Assembly: GCA_934155625.1 (NCBI GenBank) | Contig: CAKPHD010000002.1 | Span: 1 to 64,000, forward strand | Direction: 5' to 3' | Length of the DNA: 64,000 bases | Source of the DNA: an uncultured Clostridia bacterium | Lineage (GTDB): Bacteria > Bacillota > Clostridia > TANB77 > CAG-508 | Shown here: positions 45,317 to 53,256 of the stretch, piece by piece | Position numbering within the stretch: the first letter of the stretch is position 1 | Layout of the letters: the number at the start of each line of letters is the position of its first letter | Notes under the pieces: generated by a model | Seen by the model: the letters and a program-made list of their open reading frames with translations, nothing else | Databases searched by the model: none | What the model was told of the DNA's origin: nothing | Made by a program: the position numbers and the translations under genes

Positions 45317-45391
45317 AAACTTGAAATATAAACTTTTCATTACATGTTTCGGCTTATTACGAAATTTCGTTCATAGTTTATATTTATAAGT
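45317..45391. repeat. Hairpin element, family B copy 2 (short form)
   Basis: AAACTTGAAATATAAACT pairs with AGTTTATATTTATAAGTTT around a small hairpin TTCG-GCTTATTA-CGAA. The segment ATTACAT..TCGGCTTATTACGAAATTT is shared with the longer copy at 21777-21958, with a stem extended by one pair. Confidence 0.7.
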
Positions 45392-45460
45392 TTTTTTGCT
45401 ATAGAAATATAATTAATTAGTATTATAACAAGTTTTTAGATTATAGGAATTTTTAAGAAA

Positions 45461-45590
45461 TAATAATATATTGTTTTGCAATACCGCGTAAGCGATCAAA
45501 TGAGCGAAGCAAATGCGAAATGGAGCAATCTACATACTAATTTTTATATGAAGATTGCGACAGCAAGGTATAAAAAACAATATATTATTA
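45461..45590 (+). repeat. Palindromic repeat element, family A copy 3
   Basis: TAATAATATATTGTTTT and its exact complement bound 130 bp with the conserved interior (ATACCGCGTAAGCGATC, GGAGCAATCTACATA, GAAGATTGCGACAGCAAGG). It marks the left edge of the T4SS-2 PrgI-VirD4 segment, with copy 4 inverted at the right edge. Confidence 0.88.
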
Positions 45591-45619
45591 TTTTTTTATA
45601 AATATATAGTAAGTCAAAT

Positions 45620-45904
45620 TTAATACTTTTTAAATAAATATAATTTAGGACGAAAAATATACTTGAAAATATATTTAAAAACATAAACAACAGGTTCGCC
45701 ATTAAAACCAACAATACTGAATATTGTTAGAGGAAAACATAGTGATATAAATAAAAAAATTTTAATATTCCAATTATGTATAAATAAATGAAGAATTCCA
45801 AAAACAATAACATACCATAAGATATTAAAAAAGGCAGTAGAATAATCTATAATACCAAAAATTTTATTTTTGAAATTATAATTTTGTGGAAAAATAAATT
45901 TCAT
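45620..45904 (-). CDS. PrgI/VirB3-like small membrane protein (T4SS-2)
   Basis: This 94-residue protein starts MKFIFPQNYNFKNKIFGIID, the PrgI-like N-terminal motif. It has two adjacent transmembrane helices (about 22-66) and a basic tail YIFKYIFRPKLYLFKKY. It is the counterpart of the 115-aa T4SS-1 protein. PrgI-like proteins link VirB4 to the membrane. It is the last gene of the minus-strand T4SS-2 run, 61 bp after virB6, with a GC-rich hairpin between them. AAAGGAG precedes its ATG. Confidence 0.8.
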   Translation of the reverse strand: MKFIFPQNYNFKNKIFGIIDYSTAFFNILWYVIVFGILHLFIHNWNIKIFLFISLCFPLTIFSIVGFNGEPVVYVFKYIFKYIFRPKLYLFKKY

Positions 45905-45926
45905 AAAAACTCCTTTCTAGAAAAAA

Positions 45927-45957
45927 GGTACCGATAAGAACCGGTCACAACGGTACC
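45927..45957 (-). promoter_or_regulatory. GC-rich intercistronic hairpin between virB6 and prgI
   Basis: GGTACCG (45927-45933) and CGGTACC (45951-45957) form a 7-bp stem; an ACCGGT palindrome lies in the loop. It is the most GC-rich spot of this region and has no T run, so an mRNA-processing or stabilising role fits better than termination. Confidence 0.5.
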
Positions 45958-45965
45958 AAATCTTA

Positions 45966-46844
45966 TTAATGCACTTTTTTGAAGATGTTTTCCACATTTT
46001 GAGTAAAAGTTGTGGAAACTCCACCTACAAAATCGCGTACAAAAGAATTTGATTTTATTAAAGAATAAATTGCTCCAATATATATAAATTTTGTCATTAA
46101 ATTATTAGAAGAATAATCCATAGAAAATAAAATTAATAATACAATTGAAACAATTATCTGTATAAATAATAAAGAAAATAAGTTTCTGCTCCAAGCTTTA
46201 AAAAACCAGGAAGTATTTTCAAGTGTCAATGATAAAATTGCAAAAGGTGTAAGTAATATAAAAATTTTAATCATTACATATCTAAATGAGTAGGTAAAAA
46301 CTAAGTTTAATAAAGACATAGTAAGAGATGCTTTAATAATTCCATCTAAAGAAAATACATCAAGTGATGAAGAATCAATAGAGATATTATTATTTATTTC
46401 TAAAATTAATTCAGAAAAACAAATATTTTTATGAAATAAGCTTTCTCCAATTCCTCTAATAGCAAGAGAAATATTAGAAACAAAATTCAAAATTTGTTCA
46501 ATAAAAAAATATGAAAAATTAATACAAATTCCCCAGATAATTAATTTAAAAATAAATTGAGATGGTCTTTCAACTTGCTGATAAGTGAAATGCGCAAATA
46601 AATATTTTATTGCATAATATAGCAGAAAACCGAAAAGTAGGGAGTTTGATATTAATAAAATCCCATTAGAGGTGGATGTGCCTAAAATTTTTTCAAAATA
46701 AGAATCTGTAATTATATCTGAATTTATAAATGTAATATCATCTAAAACGGAATATACATTATTATCAATAGATGAAAATAATGTGTTTAAAATAGTGTTT
46801 ATTGCTTCAATTATATTGGTAGTAATATTTGAATTATTTTCCAT
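45966..46844 (-). CDS. VirB6/TrbL-like polytopic channel protein (T4SS-2)
   Basis: This 292-residue protein has an extracellular N-terminal part and about six transmembrane helices (LLISNSLLFGFLLYYAIKYL, LIIWGICINFSYFFIEQIL, MIKIFILLTPFAILSLTLE, NLFSLLFIQIIVSIVLLILF). It ends in a short tail VSTTFTQNVENIFKKVH. It lacks the long cytoplasmic tail of the T4SS-1 VirB6. It follows the VirB2-like pilin by 8 bp. Its role as the inner-membrane channel is by analogy. Confidence 0.8.
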   Translation of the reverse strand: MENNSNITTNIIEAINTILNTLFSSIDNNVYSVLDDITFINSDIITDSYFEKILGTSTSNGILLISNSLLFGFLLYYAIKYLFAHFTYQQVERPSQFIFKLIIWGICINFSYFFIEQILNFVSNISLAIRGIGESLFHKNICFSELILEINNNISIDSSSLDVFSLDGIIKASLTMSLLNLVFTYSFRYVMIKIFILLTPFAILSLTLENTSWFFKAWSRNLFSLLFIQIIVSIVLLILFSMDYSSNNLMTKFIYIGAIYSLIKSNSFVRDFVGGVSTTFTQNVENIFKKVH

Positions 46845-46852
46845 TTAATCAC

Positions 46853-47170
46853 CTATCCAATTAATGATTGAATTGCAGATAATATTAAATCTATAGCTAG
46901 GATAAAGCCATAGGAAAATAATGAACCTGTAATCAATTTTTTTCCTGTCCTAATTTTTTCTTCATCTCCAAAACTGAATTTTCTCATCAATGCACCAGTG
47001 CAAACTGCAACAGCTGCAGCAGGTGTGGAGATTTTTATAATCCAACTTTCAATGTCTTCAAAAGCGCTATTTAATTTATTTACTAATTTTGGTGTAGCAC
47101 CAAAAACTGTTGTAGATAACATTAATATAAGATATGTAGATAAAACTACAATACATAAAATTTTTTTCAT
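46853..47170 (-). CDS. VirB2-like pilin subunit (T4SS-2)
   Basis: This 105-residue protein has a signal peptide (about 1-25, ending TTVFGA) and two transmembrane helices with the pilin-like loop KFSFGDEEKIRTGKKLITG between them. The loop is the equivalent of the SVEEKSEYKQ motif of the T4SS-1 pilins. It forms the pilus or channel fibre by analogy. It lies between virD4 and virB6; a small hairpin (AGGTTT/AAACCT, about 47192-47213) lies just upstream. Confidence 0.78.
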   Translation of the reverse strand: MKKILCIVVLSTYLILMLSTTVFGATPKLVNKLNSAFEDIESWIIKISTPAAAVAVCTGALMRKFSFGDEEKIRTGKKLITGSLFSYGFILAIDLILSAIQSLIG

Positions 47171-47219
47171 ATGAACCTTCCTTATTAAAATTTAGGTTTT
47201 TTAGAGAAACCTATAAAAC

Positions 47220-48896
47220 TCATTTTTTAAAATATGGAAACATTCTCAATTTTGCTGGTTTTAAAATTTTGTAACCATTTGATAAAAATGCAAGAGATGA
47301 GAATATTTCTAAATCTTGCGTAAAAAAGTTTGTATCATAGACAAAGTCTTTTTGTGTATATGTATTTAGACTTTCTGTGATACTTGAATTTTTTGAATTA
47401 AAAGAATTGGTAATATAATTAAATTTTGTCTCTTTGGCATTTTCAGAAATTGCTTTAGAAATATGAGTTTTTTCTTCTTTTCCTAATTGCTTTTGAGATT
47501 CTTCTATAGTAAAAATATCATCAGTTCTAAACCAAATTTTATTTATGAGGTTTTGAATAATTACTTTTACGGAGGCATCGTCTTTTAACGTATTTTTTAG
47601 GGAAGAATAACTTTGCGTTGAGACGATATTTATACATTTGGCTTCTCGACTAAGAGCAAAAAAGTCGGCATCTGTTTTGGTTACATATTCTGCATATTCA
47701 TCACAGATAAATACTGATGGTCTTACTTGAGCTTTGGATAAATTGCTCATTACTTCTGATTGGAAATCTAATTTTAAATATGCTGCAATTATTTTTGATA
47801 AATTTTTATATTCTGCAATATTCATGTTCAAAACAACAATTTTTCCTTTTTGAAGCATAGAAGAAAATCCTTTGAAATTTAAATCTTTTTTTTCTGGACA
47901 AAATGTTTTGGAAACTTTATAGTCTGAAATAAAGATATTTGTAATTCTAGATATTTCTGATTTTAAAATTGCTAAAGTTCTTGCATCTAACGAATTAAAT
48001 TCTTTTTCAAAAAATTCTAAGGCAGTGTTCAATTCATAAATTTGTTTATAAGATAATTTTTTTTCATAAAATAGTTTTTTTAATATTTCAATTTTGGATT
48101 TATAATAATTTGGTTCTGTAATTAATTTGTGGATTTCTATAAATGTAACATATCCATTGTTATAAAGTCTGCAAAGCTTTATACATTCTGCTAAAATTTG
48201 TTCTGCTTTATCAAGCCAGAAAGATTCTGAATTATTTTCGGAAAATAATAATAAAATAGTTTTTAACCTATTGGCTAATACAATAGGATTTAAATTAGGT
48301 TTATGCAATGGATTATAACGGACCTTAGAATTTAAACTTATTTCAATTATATCTTTTTCCAAATTATATTTTTGTGTAATTTTTTTTACTTGCTTGAAAT
48401 AATTTCCTTTTACATCTAATATTAAAATACCTAATTTTTTGTCAGGATTTAAGAAATTATATTTTAAAAATTGTTCCGTAAAAGGATACATTGCAGAACT
48501 AGTTTTTCCTGTACCAATAGTTCCTGTTATTAAGAAATTTTGATATAATCCGGATTCTGGTAAATAAATTTTTTCTTTAGTTATTTGATTTTCGCCAATT
48601 AATAATTGTAGACTAGAAGATTCAATTATTGGAGGTTTGGTTTGTGTATCTTTTTCGTCAAATATGTGTAATCTTAAAATTAGGGAATTTATAATAATAA
48701 AATTAGCGAATAAATAGAAAAGTATGAAACTTGTTTTTAAATATTTCCAAAATAATGGATTATCATAACAGATATCAGATGGATGTATTCCAAATGAAAC
48801 AATAATTTCTTCTGATTGGTATAAAGGTAAAAATAATTGATAAAAACAAAAGGAAAGAAGGATTAAAAAAAATAGTATAAAAATAAAACGTTTAAT
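47220..48896 (-). CDS. VirD4/TraG-type coupling ATPase (T4SS-2), apparent ATT start
   Basis: GGAG (48905-48908) is followed 8 nt later by ATT 48896. The only in-frame GTG (48905) overlaps the ribosome site, and there is no ATG. The 558-residue product has two N-terminal transmembrane helices (about 3-20 and 45-70), Walker A ITGTIGTGKTSSAMYPF near residue 125 and Walker B SVFICDEYAEYV near residue 395, ending in the VirD4 all-alpha/TraG region. VirD4 brings substrates to the channel. It is the only coupling protein in the window, so it could serve both T4SS loci. Confidence 0.87.
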   Translation of the reverse strand: MKRFIFILFFLILLSFCFYQLFLPLYQSEEIIVSFGIHPSDICYDNPLFWKYLKTSFILFYLFANFIIINSLILRLHIFDEKDTQTKPPIIESSSLQLLIGENQITKEKIYLPESGLYQNFLITGTIGTGKTSSAMYPFTEQFLKYNFLNPDKKLGILILDVKGNYFKQVKKITQKYNLEKDIIEISLNSKVRYNPLHKPNLNPIVLANRLKTILLLFSENNSESFWLDKAEQILAECIKLCRLYNNGYVTFIEIHKLITEPNYYKSKIEILKKLFYEKKLSYKQIYELNTALEFFEKEFNSLDARTLAILKSEISRITNIFISDYKVSKTFCPEKKDLNFKGFSSMLQKGKIVVLNMNIAEYKNLSKIIAAYLKLDFQSEVMSNLSKAQVRPSVFICDEYAEYVTKTDADFFALSREAKCINIVSTQSYSSLKNTLKDDASVKVIIQNLINKIWFRTDDIFTIEESQKQLGKEEKTHISKAISENAKETKFNYITNSFNSKNSSITESLNTYTQKDFVYDTNFFTQDLEIFSSLAFLSNGYKILKPAKLRMFPYFKK

Positions 48897-49059
48897 AATT
48901 ATCACTCCTATTTTCTGTTTTTTGTTTGATTTTTAATTTTGAACCTTGTAAATTATGAAATAATTTTATATCAAAAAATGTGTAAATTGAATATAAAGTA
49001 ATTAAAAAACAAATAATATATATGAAAAAAAATATATTAATTAAGGTTGTAAATGTCAT
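48892..49059 (-). CDS. Small membrane protein (55 aa) overlapping virD4
   Basis: Read on the minus strand from ATG 49059: an N-terminal hydrophobic helix LINIFFFIYIICFLITLYS and a basic tail KLKIKQKTENRSDNY. The stop lies inside the first codons of virD4, so translation is coupled. A GGCGGTGAT ribosome site sits unusually far (about 15 nt) upstream. No family is recognised. It starts the T4SS-2 PrgI-VirD4 operon. Confidence 0.5.
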   Translation of the reverse strand: MTFTTLINIFFFIYIICFLITLYSIYTFFDIKLFHNLQGSKLKIKQKTENRSDNY

Positions 49060-49193
49060 AATTAAAAATTATCACCGCCTTTTCAATAAACATAATACAA
49101 CAAAATTTTAAATTTGTCTATACTTTTTTTAAAATTTGTGATAAAATATAAAAGAACTTGTTAAAAGATACAAAATAATATGTTTGATATAAA

Positions 49194-49335
49194 AATTTGA
49201 TAATATATTGTTTTTTATACCTTGCTGTCGCAATCTTTATATTAAAAATACGAATATGTAGATTGCTCCATATCGCATTCGCATATGCTCATTTAATCGC
49301 TTACGCGGTATTACAAAACAATATATTATCAAATT
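49194..49335 (-). repeat. Palindromic repeat element, family A copy 4 (inverted)
   Basis: AATTTGATAATATATTGTTTT (49194 on; arm of 21 bp given in two parts: AATTTGATAATA and TATTGTTTT) is mirrored at the right end. The interior is the reverse complement of copies 1-3. It lies upstream of the virD4 operon, facing copy 3. Confidence 0.88.
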
Positions 49336-49398
49336 ATATAAAAAACAGGTTTATAGGTATCCATTAAAAACCTAAATATATATAAGGAATGGTGTAAA

Positions 49399-49584
49399 AT
49401 GAAATTTAATAAAGACACAAAAATTGGAGAAATTTTAGAAGTAGCTCCAGAAAAAGCAGAAATTTTAATAGAATGTGGAATGCATTGTTTAGGATGTCCA
49501 GCTTCTCAAATGGAAACTTTAGAAGAAGCATGTGATGTTCACGGAATAGATGTAGAAGAAGTTGTAGCAAAACTAAATGCATAA
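49399..49584 (+). CDS. DUF1858-domain small protein
   Basis: The full 61 residues are one DUF1858 domain (DTKIGEILEVAPEKAEILIE) with the conserved cysteines of CGMHCLGCPASQ. The domain is found alone in Clostridia and next to hybrid-cluster proteins, and is thought to be redox or metal related, but its role is not established. It is monocistronic after repeat copy 4, followed by tRNA genes. AAGGAATGGTG upstream is a weak ribosome site. Confidence 0.85.
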   Translation: MKFNKDTKIGEILEVAPEKAEILIECGMHCLGCPASQMETLEEACDVHGIDVEEVVAKLNA

Positions 49585-49651
49585 AAAAATAGAATAAAAA
49601 CGGGGCTTAAGACAAAAAAACAAAAAAATTTAAAAATTTTTAAAAAATGTA

Positions 49652-49680
49652 TTGACAACTGCAAAAAAATAGTGTAATAT
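49652..49680 (+). promoter_or_regulatory. Promoter of the tRNA-Lys gene
   Basis: TTGACA (49652-49657), 17 bp, TAATAT (49675-49680), about 29 bp before the mature tRNA. Confidence 0.75.
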
Positions 49681-49708
49681 ATAAAAGCGTTGTGCAGTAC
49701 ATGCATAC

Positions 49709-49784
49709 GGGCTATTAGCTCAGGTGGTAGAGCACTTGACTTTTAATCAAGTTGTCCCGCGTTCGAGTCGCGGATAGCTCACCA
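49709..49784 (+). tRNA. tRNA-Lys (anticodon TTT)
   Basis: GGGCTAT/ATAGCTC acceptor, D-arm AGCTCAGG..GAGC, anticodon loop CTTTTAA, T-arm GTTCGAGTC and an encoded CCA. Confidence 0.96.
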
Positions 49785-49789
49785 AATAA

Positions 49790-49824
49790 AGAATTCTAAT
49801 TTTTTTTAAAATTAGAATTCTCTA
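49790..49824 (+). terminator. Hairpin between tRNA-Lys and tRNA-Glu
   Basis: GAATTCTAATTTT pairs with AAAATTAGAATTC. The T run lies in the loop, so it may be a processing hairpin or weak terminator. Confidence 0.5.
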
Positions 49825-49830
49825 TATTAT

Positions 49831-49905
49831 GGCCCCGTGGTCAAGAGGTTAAGACACCGCCCTTTCACGGCGGAGTCATGGGTTCGATTCCCGTCGGGGT
49901 CACCA
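49831..49905 (+). tRNA. tRNA-Glu (anticodon TTC)
   Basis: GGCCCCG/CGGGGTC acceptor, anticodon loop CTTTCAC, T-arm GGTTCGATTCC and an encoded CCA. Confidence 0.96.
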
Positions 49906-49909
49906 CAAC

Positions 49910-49986
49910 GCCACTTTAGCTCAGTTGGCCAGAGCACCGCACTTGTAATGCGGGGGTCCTCAGTTCGAATCTGAGAAGTGGCTCCA
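49910..49986 (+). tRNA. tRNA-Thr (anticodon TGT)
   Basis: GCCACTT/AAGTGGC acceptor, anticodon loop CTTGTAA, T-arm AGTTCGAATCT and an encoded CCA. It is 4 bp after tRNA-Glu, so the two share a transcript. Confidence 0.95.
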
Positions 49987-49990
49987 AATT

Positions 49991-50029
49991 GTCAGTAGTT
50001 TTGCAAAAAGCTTAATTACTGGCTTTTTT
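49991..50029 (+). terminator. Terminator after the tRNA cluster
   Basis: GTCAGTAGTT pairs with AATTACTGGC, followed by T7. Confidence 0.75.
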
Positions 50030-50091
50030 TATTGTGCAGAAAATAAAATTACAGAACCGAAAATCTCTATAAAAAAGGGGGGAACACAAAA

Positions 50092-50802
50092 ATGATAATA
50101 TTAATTACTGGAGCATCAAGAGGAATAGGCAGGGAAATAGCAATAAAATTGGCAAAAGGCGGAAATAAGATAATTGCTAATTATAATAAATCAGAAGAAC
50201 AAGCTAATACATTAAAACAAGAGAATAATATCGAAGTATATAAAGCTGATGTTTCTAAGAGAGAAGAAGTTCATAAAATGGTTAATTATACTATACAGAG
50301 ATATGGAAAAATTGATGTTTTGATAAATAATGCTGGAATATCAGAAGAAAAAATGTTTATAGATGTAACAGATAATGATTGGAATAAAATGATAAATAAT
50401 AATTTATATTCAGTTTTTTGTACTACACAAGAAGTGTTACCTAGTATGGTAGCACAAAAGAGTGGATGCATAATTAATATATCTTCTATTTGGGGGCTGG
50501 TTGGAGCATCTTGCGAATCTATATATTCCGTAAGCAAAGCTGGAATTGATGCTATTACTAAATCTTTGGCAAAAGAATTAGGACCATCTGGGATAAGAGT
50601 TAATTCTATTGCACCTGGTATAATTGACACTGATATGAATAAAAATTTAAATCAACAAGAAATAAATGATATAAAAAATGAAATACCACTTGAAAAAATA
50701 GGGAAGGCAATTGATATTGCTAAATGTGTTGAATGGCTTATTGATGATAAATATACTACAGGTCAAATTATTTCTATTAATGGAGGATGGATAATAACAT
50801 AA
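50092..50802 (+). CDS. SDR-family oxidoreductase, FabG/YmfI-like
   Basis: This 236-residue protein has the NAD(P)-binding TGASRGIGREIAIKLA at the N-terminus, NNAG (INNAGISEE), the catalytic Ser (NISSIWG), Tyr-Lys (YSVSKAG) and the C-terminal TGQIISINGGW. This is the classical short-chain dehydrogenase set. It is closest in pattern to 3-oxoacyl-ACP reductases, but it stands alone and not in a fatty-acid operon, so the substrate is unknown. A GGGGGG ribosome site precedes ATG. Confidence 0.85.
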   Translation: MIILITGASRGIGREIAIKLAKGGNKIIANYNKSEEQANTLKQENNIEVYKADVSKREEVHKMVNYTIQRYGKIDVLINNAGISEEKMFIDVTDNDWNKMINNNLYSVFCTTQEVLPSMVAQKSGCIINISSIWGLVGASCESIYSVSKAGIDAITKSLAKELGPSGIRVNSIAPGIIDTDMNKNLNQQEINDIKNEIPLEKIGKAIDIAKCVEWLIDDKYTTGQIISINGGWIIT

Positions 50803-50837
50803 AAGAGGATAATCTTTGCGAAGATATCCTCTAAAAT
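50803..50837 (+). terminator. Intrinsic terminator after the SDR gene
   Basis: AGAGGATA pairs with TATCCTCT around an A/T-rich loop, followed by a weak T stretch. Confidence 0.55.
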
Positions 50838-50865
50838 TTTGCCATAAGGCATTATATACTTTATA

Positions 50866-51336
50866 TTATTCTTGATCTGAAGCTTTTTTTCTATAATTAC
50901 CAGAAATTAGTTTTGGTAAATAAGTGATGATTTTATAAACTGCTAAACGTATCTTCTTACTCCAAATATAAGATTTTCTTAATTTTCTTGCATGACCTAA
51001 AGATACAGGCTCATCATCTAAAACAACTAGTTCAACTGGTTGTTTTTCTATTTTAAATATATAGTTATTTCCAAAATTATTATCCCATTCACCTTTTTCA
51101 TTAAAGAAACAGAAGTTAAATGTTTCTCCACAACCAAGTTCTATTTCAGCCTGAAAACCAAGTTCTGTATTTTCCATAACGATGTCTTGAACATTATCCC
51201 AATTTTCGCCAAAACCATAATGAAAAAATACTTTTTCAGAATGATCTTGAAAAAATTTACCTGTGTATGAAATTTTTACTTTACTATTTTCTATTAACTT
51301 ATCAGTATTAAAAAAAATGTTTTTTGTCAACTCCAT
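50866..51336 (-). CDS. Small carbohydrate-binding-like protein
   Basis: The start chosen is ATG 51336 (MELTKNIFFNTDKLIEN), 8 nt after GAAGGAG; a longer frame to 51408 lacks this support. The 156-residue protein has a beta-sandwich-like core with FHYGFGENWDNV and EWDNNFGNNYIFKI, resembling starch-binding CBM25/CBM53-type modules. A basic C-terminal region (KLRKSYIWSKKIRLAVYKI) follows. There is no signal peptide, so an intracellular glycogen-binding role is possible (inference). Confidence 0.6.
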   Translation of the reverse strand: MELTKNIFFNTDKLIENSKVKISYTGKFFQDHSEKVFFHYGFGENWDNVQDIVMENTELGFQAEIELGCGETFNFCFFNEKGEWDNNFGNNYIFKIEKQPVELVVLDDEPVSLGHARKLRKSYIWSKKIRLAVYKIITYLPKLISGNYRKKASDQE

Positions 51337-51487
51337 TTTAAAAACTCCTTCATCTTTTGTTAAGCATATTATATTATTAAATTTTACAATATTCAAGTGT
51401 TTTTTCAAAAAAAATGTAAAATTTTTTGAAAAGTAATAAAAAAATTAAAAAAACATATATATTATTAAAGAAAATTACATAAAAAAA

Positions 51488-51516
51488 TTGTCAAATCTTG
51501 AAAAATGTGGTATTAT
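51488..51516 (+). promoter_or_regulatory. Promoter of the VanW/surface-protein gene group
   Basis: TTGTCA (51488-51493), 17 bp, TATTAT (51511-51516). Confidence 0.55.
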
Positions 51517-51543
51517 ATAATAGGAGGGAAAAGGAGTAAAAGT

Positions 51544-53232
51544 ATGGGAAAAATAGAAAATAAGACAAAAGAAAAAGTTTTAGAAGAAAATCAAAATTTA
51601 GAAAACAAAGGAGAAAGTAAAGAAGAGAAAAAAGAAGAGCAAAATATCCAGGAAGTAAAAGAGGTGGAAACTCATGAAAACAATAATACTAAAATATGGA
51701 TAATAACATTAATAATAATAGCAATCTTAGTAATTGTTGCAGCAGTATTCTCAACAATTTTTGCAATAGTAAATATGAAAAATCCGAAAATAATAAAAGG
51801 AGTAACTGTACATGGAATAGATATTTCAAACCTTACTAAAGAAGAGGCTATAGATAAAATGAATGAAATATATGGTACTAAAGCAGAACAACAAATTTAT
51901 TTAACTCGTGGTGAATATGAAACTTCAGTAACATATGAAGCATTAGAAGTAAAATATCAAGTTCAGGATGCAGTAGAACAAGCATATCAAATAGGAAGAA
52001 ATGGCAATATATTTCAAAACAATTTTGCAATTTTACATACACGAAATAAAGGAGCTGATGTAAACTTAGAAGTTACATTAGACCAAAACATGATAGAACA
52101 AATTGCACAAAACATAAATAATAGTATAGATGATGCAGTTGTACAGCCAAGTTATTATGTTGAGAAAAAAGAAGCCAAATTAGTAGTTACATCTGGTAAG
52201 CAAGGCTTTAAAGTAGATGAAGAACAATTGCTTTCAAACATATATAATATCATAGATAAAAATACAGAAGATGAACAAAAGATAGATATACCAATGAAAC
52301 AAGATATTCCAGAAAAAATTGATATAGAAAAAATACATGAAGAAGTTTACAAAAAAGTTCAAGATGCGTATTACACTACAGAACCATTTACAGTTTATCC
52401 AGAAGAAGAAGGAATAGACTTTGATGTGGAAGCTGCAAAGCAGATGCTACTAGAAGAAAAAGAAGAATATGAAATACCTTTAATAATAACAAAGCCTAAT
52501 AAAACAGTAAAGGATATAGGAACAGAAGCATTTCCAGATTTATTATCAACATTTTCAACTAACTATAATGCAGGAAATGCAGACAGAACAACAAACTTAA
52601 GATTAGCAGCTAGTAAAATAAATGGAACAGTATTATTACCAAATGAAGAATTTTCTTACAATTCTGTTGTAGGCGAAAGAACAATAAATGCTGGATATAA
52701 GATGGCTGCAACATATTCAAATGGAGCAGTAGTTGATGGATTAGGAGGAGGAATTTGTCAGATATCTTCAACATTATATGATGCAGTAGTAATGGCAAAT
52801 TTAAAAATAACAACAAGAAGAAATCATCAATTTGTAACATCATATGTACCAGCAGGAAAAGATGCAACAGTAGTATGGGGATCACAAGATTTTAAATTTG
52901 TAAACTCAAGAAAAAATCCTGTTAGAATAACAGCAACAGTTCAAGGCGGCGTTGCAACTGTTCAAGTATGGGGAATAAAAGAAGAGGTCGAATATGATAT
53001 TTCGATAGAAACTAAAAAAATTGCAACAATAGAACCAACAACACAGTATGTTCAAAATCCAAGTTTACCAGCTGGCCAACAAAAGGTTGTTCAAGCAGGA
53101 AGCAATGGAAGAAAAGTAGAAGCATATAAAGTAACTAAGTTGAATGGTCAAGTGGTTTCTACAACACTATTATCAAGAGATACATATAATGCAATGAAAA
53201 GAATAGTTCATGTAGGAACAGCGGGGCAATAA
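51544..53232 (+). CDS. VanW-family membrane protein with G5 domain
   Basis: The start is ATG 51544, 7 nt after AAAGGAG. The 562-residue protein has a charged N-terminus, one transmembrane helix (about 55-80) and two peptidoglycan-binding-4-like segments (about 90-330, MKNPKIIKGVTVHGIDIS). A VanW domain follows (about 340-480, NEEFSYNSVVGERT, GGGICQISSTLYDAVVMANL, RNHQFVTSYVPAGKDATV), then a C-terminal G5-like domain. VanW is a cell-wall-associated domain of unclear biochemistry. It lies 24 bp before the surface-protein genes and may act in their display or in wall linkage (inference). Confidence 0.88.
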   Translation: MGKIENKTKEKVLEENQNLENKGESKEEKKEEQNIQEVKEVETHENNNTKIWIITLIIIAILVIVAAVFSTIFAIVNMKNPKIIKGVTVHGIDISNLTKEEAIDKMNEIYGTKAEQQIYLTRGEYETSVTYEALEVKYQVQDAVEQAYQIGRNGNIFQNNFAILHTRNKGADVNLEVTLDQNMIEQIAQNINNSIDDAVVQPSYYVEKKEAKLVVTSGKQGFKVDEEQLLSNIYNIIDKNTEDEQKIDIPMKQDIPEKIDIEKIHEEVYKKVQDAYYTTEPFTVYPEEEGIDFDVEAAKQMLLEEKEEYEIPLIITKPNKTVKDIGTEAFPDLLSTFSTNYNAGNADRTTNLRLAASKINGTVLLPNEEFSYNSVVGERTINAGYKMAATYSNGAVVDGLGGGICQISSTLYDAVVMANLKITTRRNHQFVTSYVPAGKDATVVWGSQDFKFVNSRKNPVRITATVQGGVATVQVWGIKEEVEYDISIETKKIATIEPTTQYVQNPSLPAGQQKVVQAGSNGRKVEAYKVTKLNGQVVSTTLLSRDTYNAMKRIVHVGTAGQ

Positions 53233-53256
53233 AATATAAAAATGGAGGTAAAAAAT

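Noticed and set aside
53242..53256. ATG 53242 as start of the 1593-aa surface protein
   Set aside because: That ATG is part of the ATGGAGG ribosome site; ATG 53257 is 8 nt downstream and followed by a proper signal peptide.
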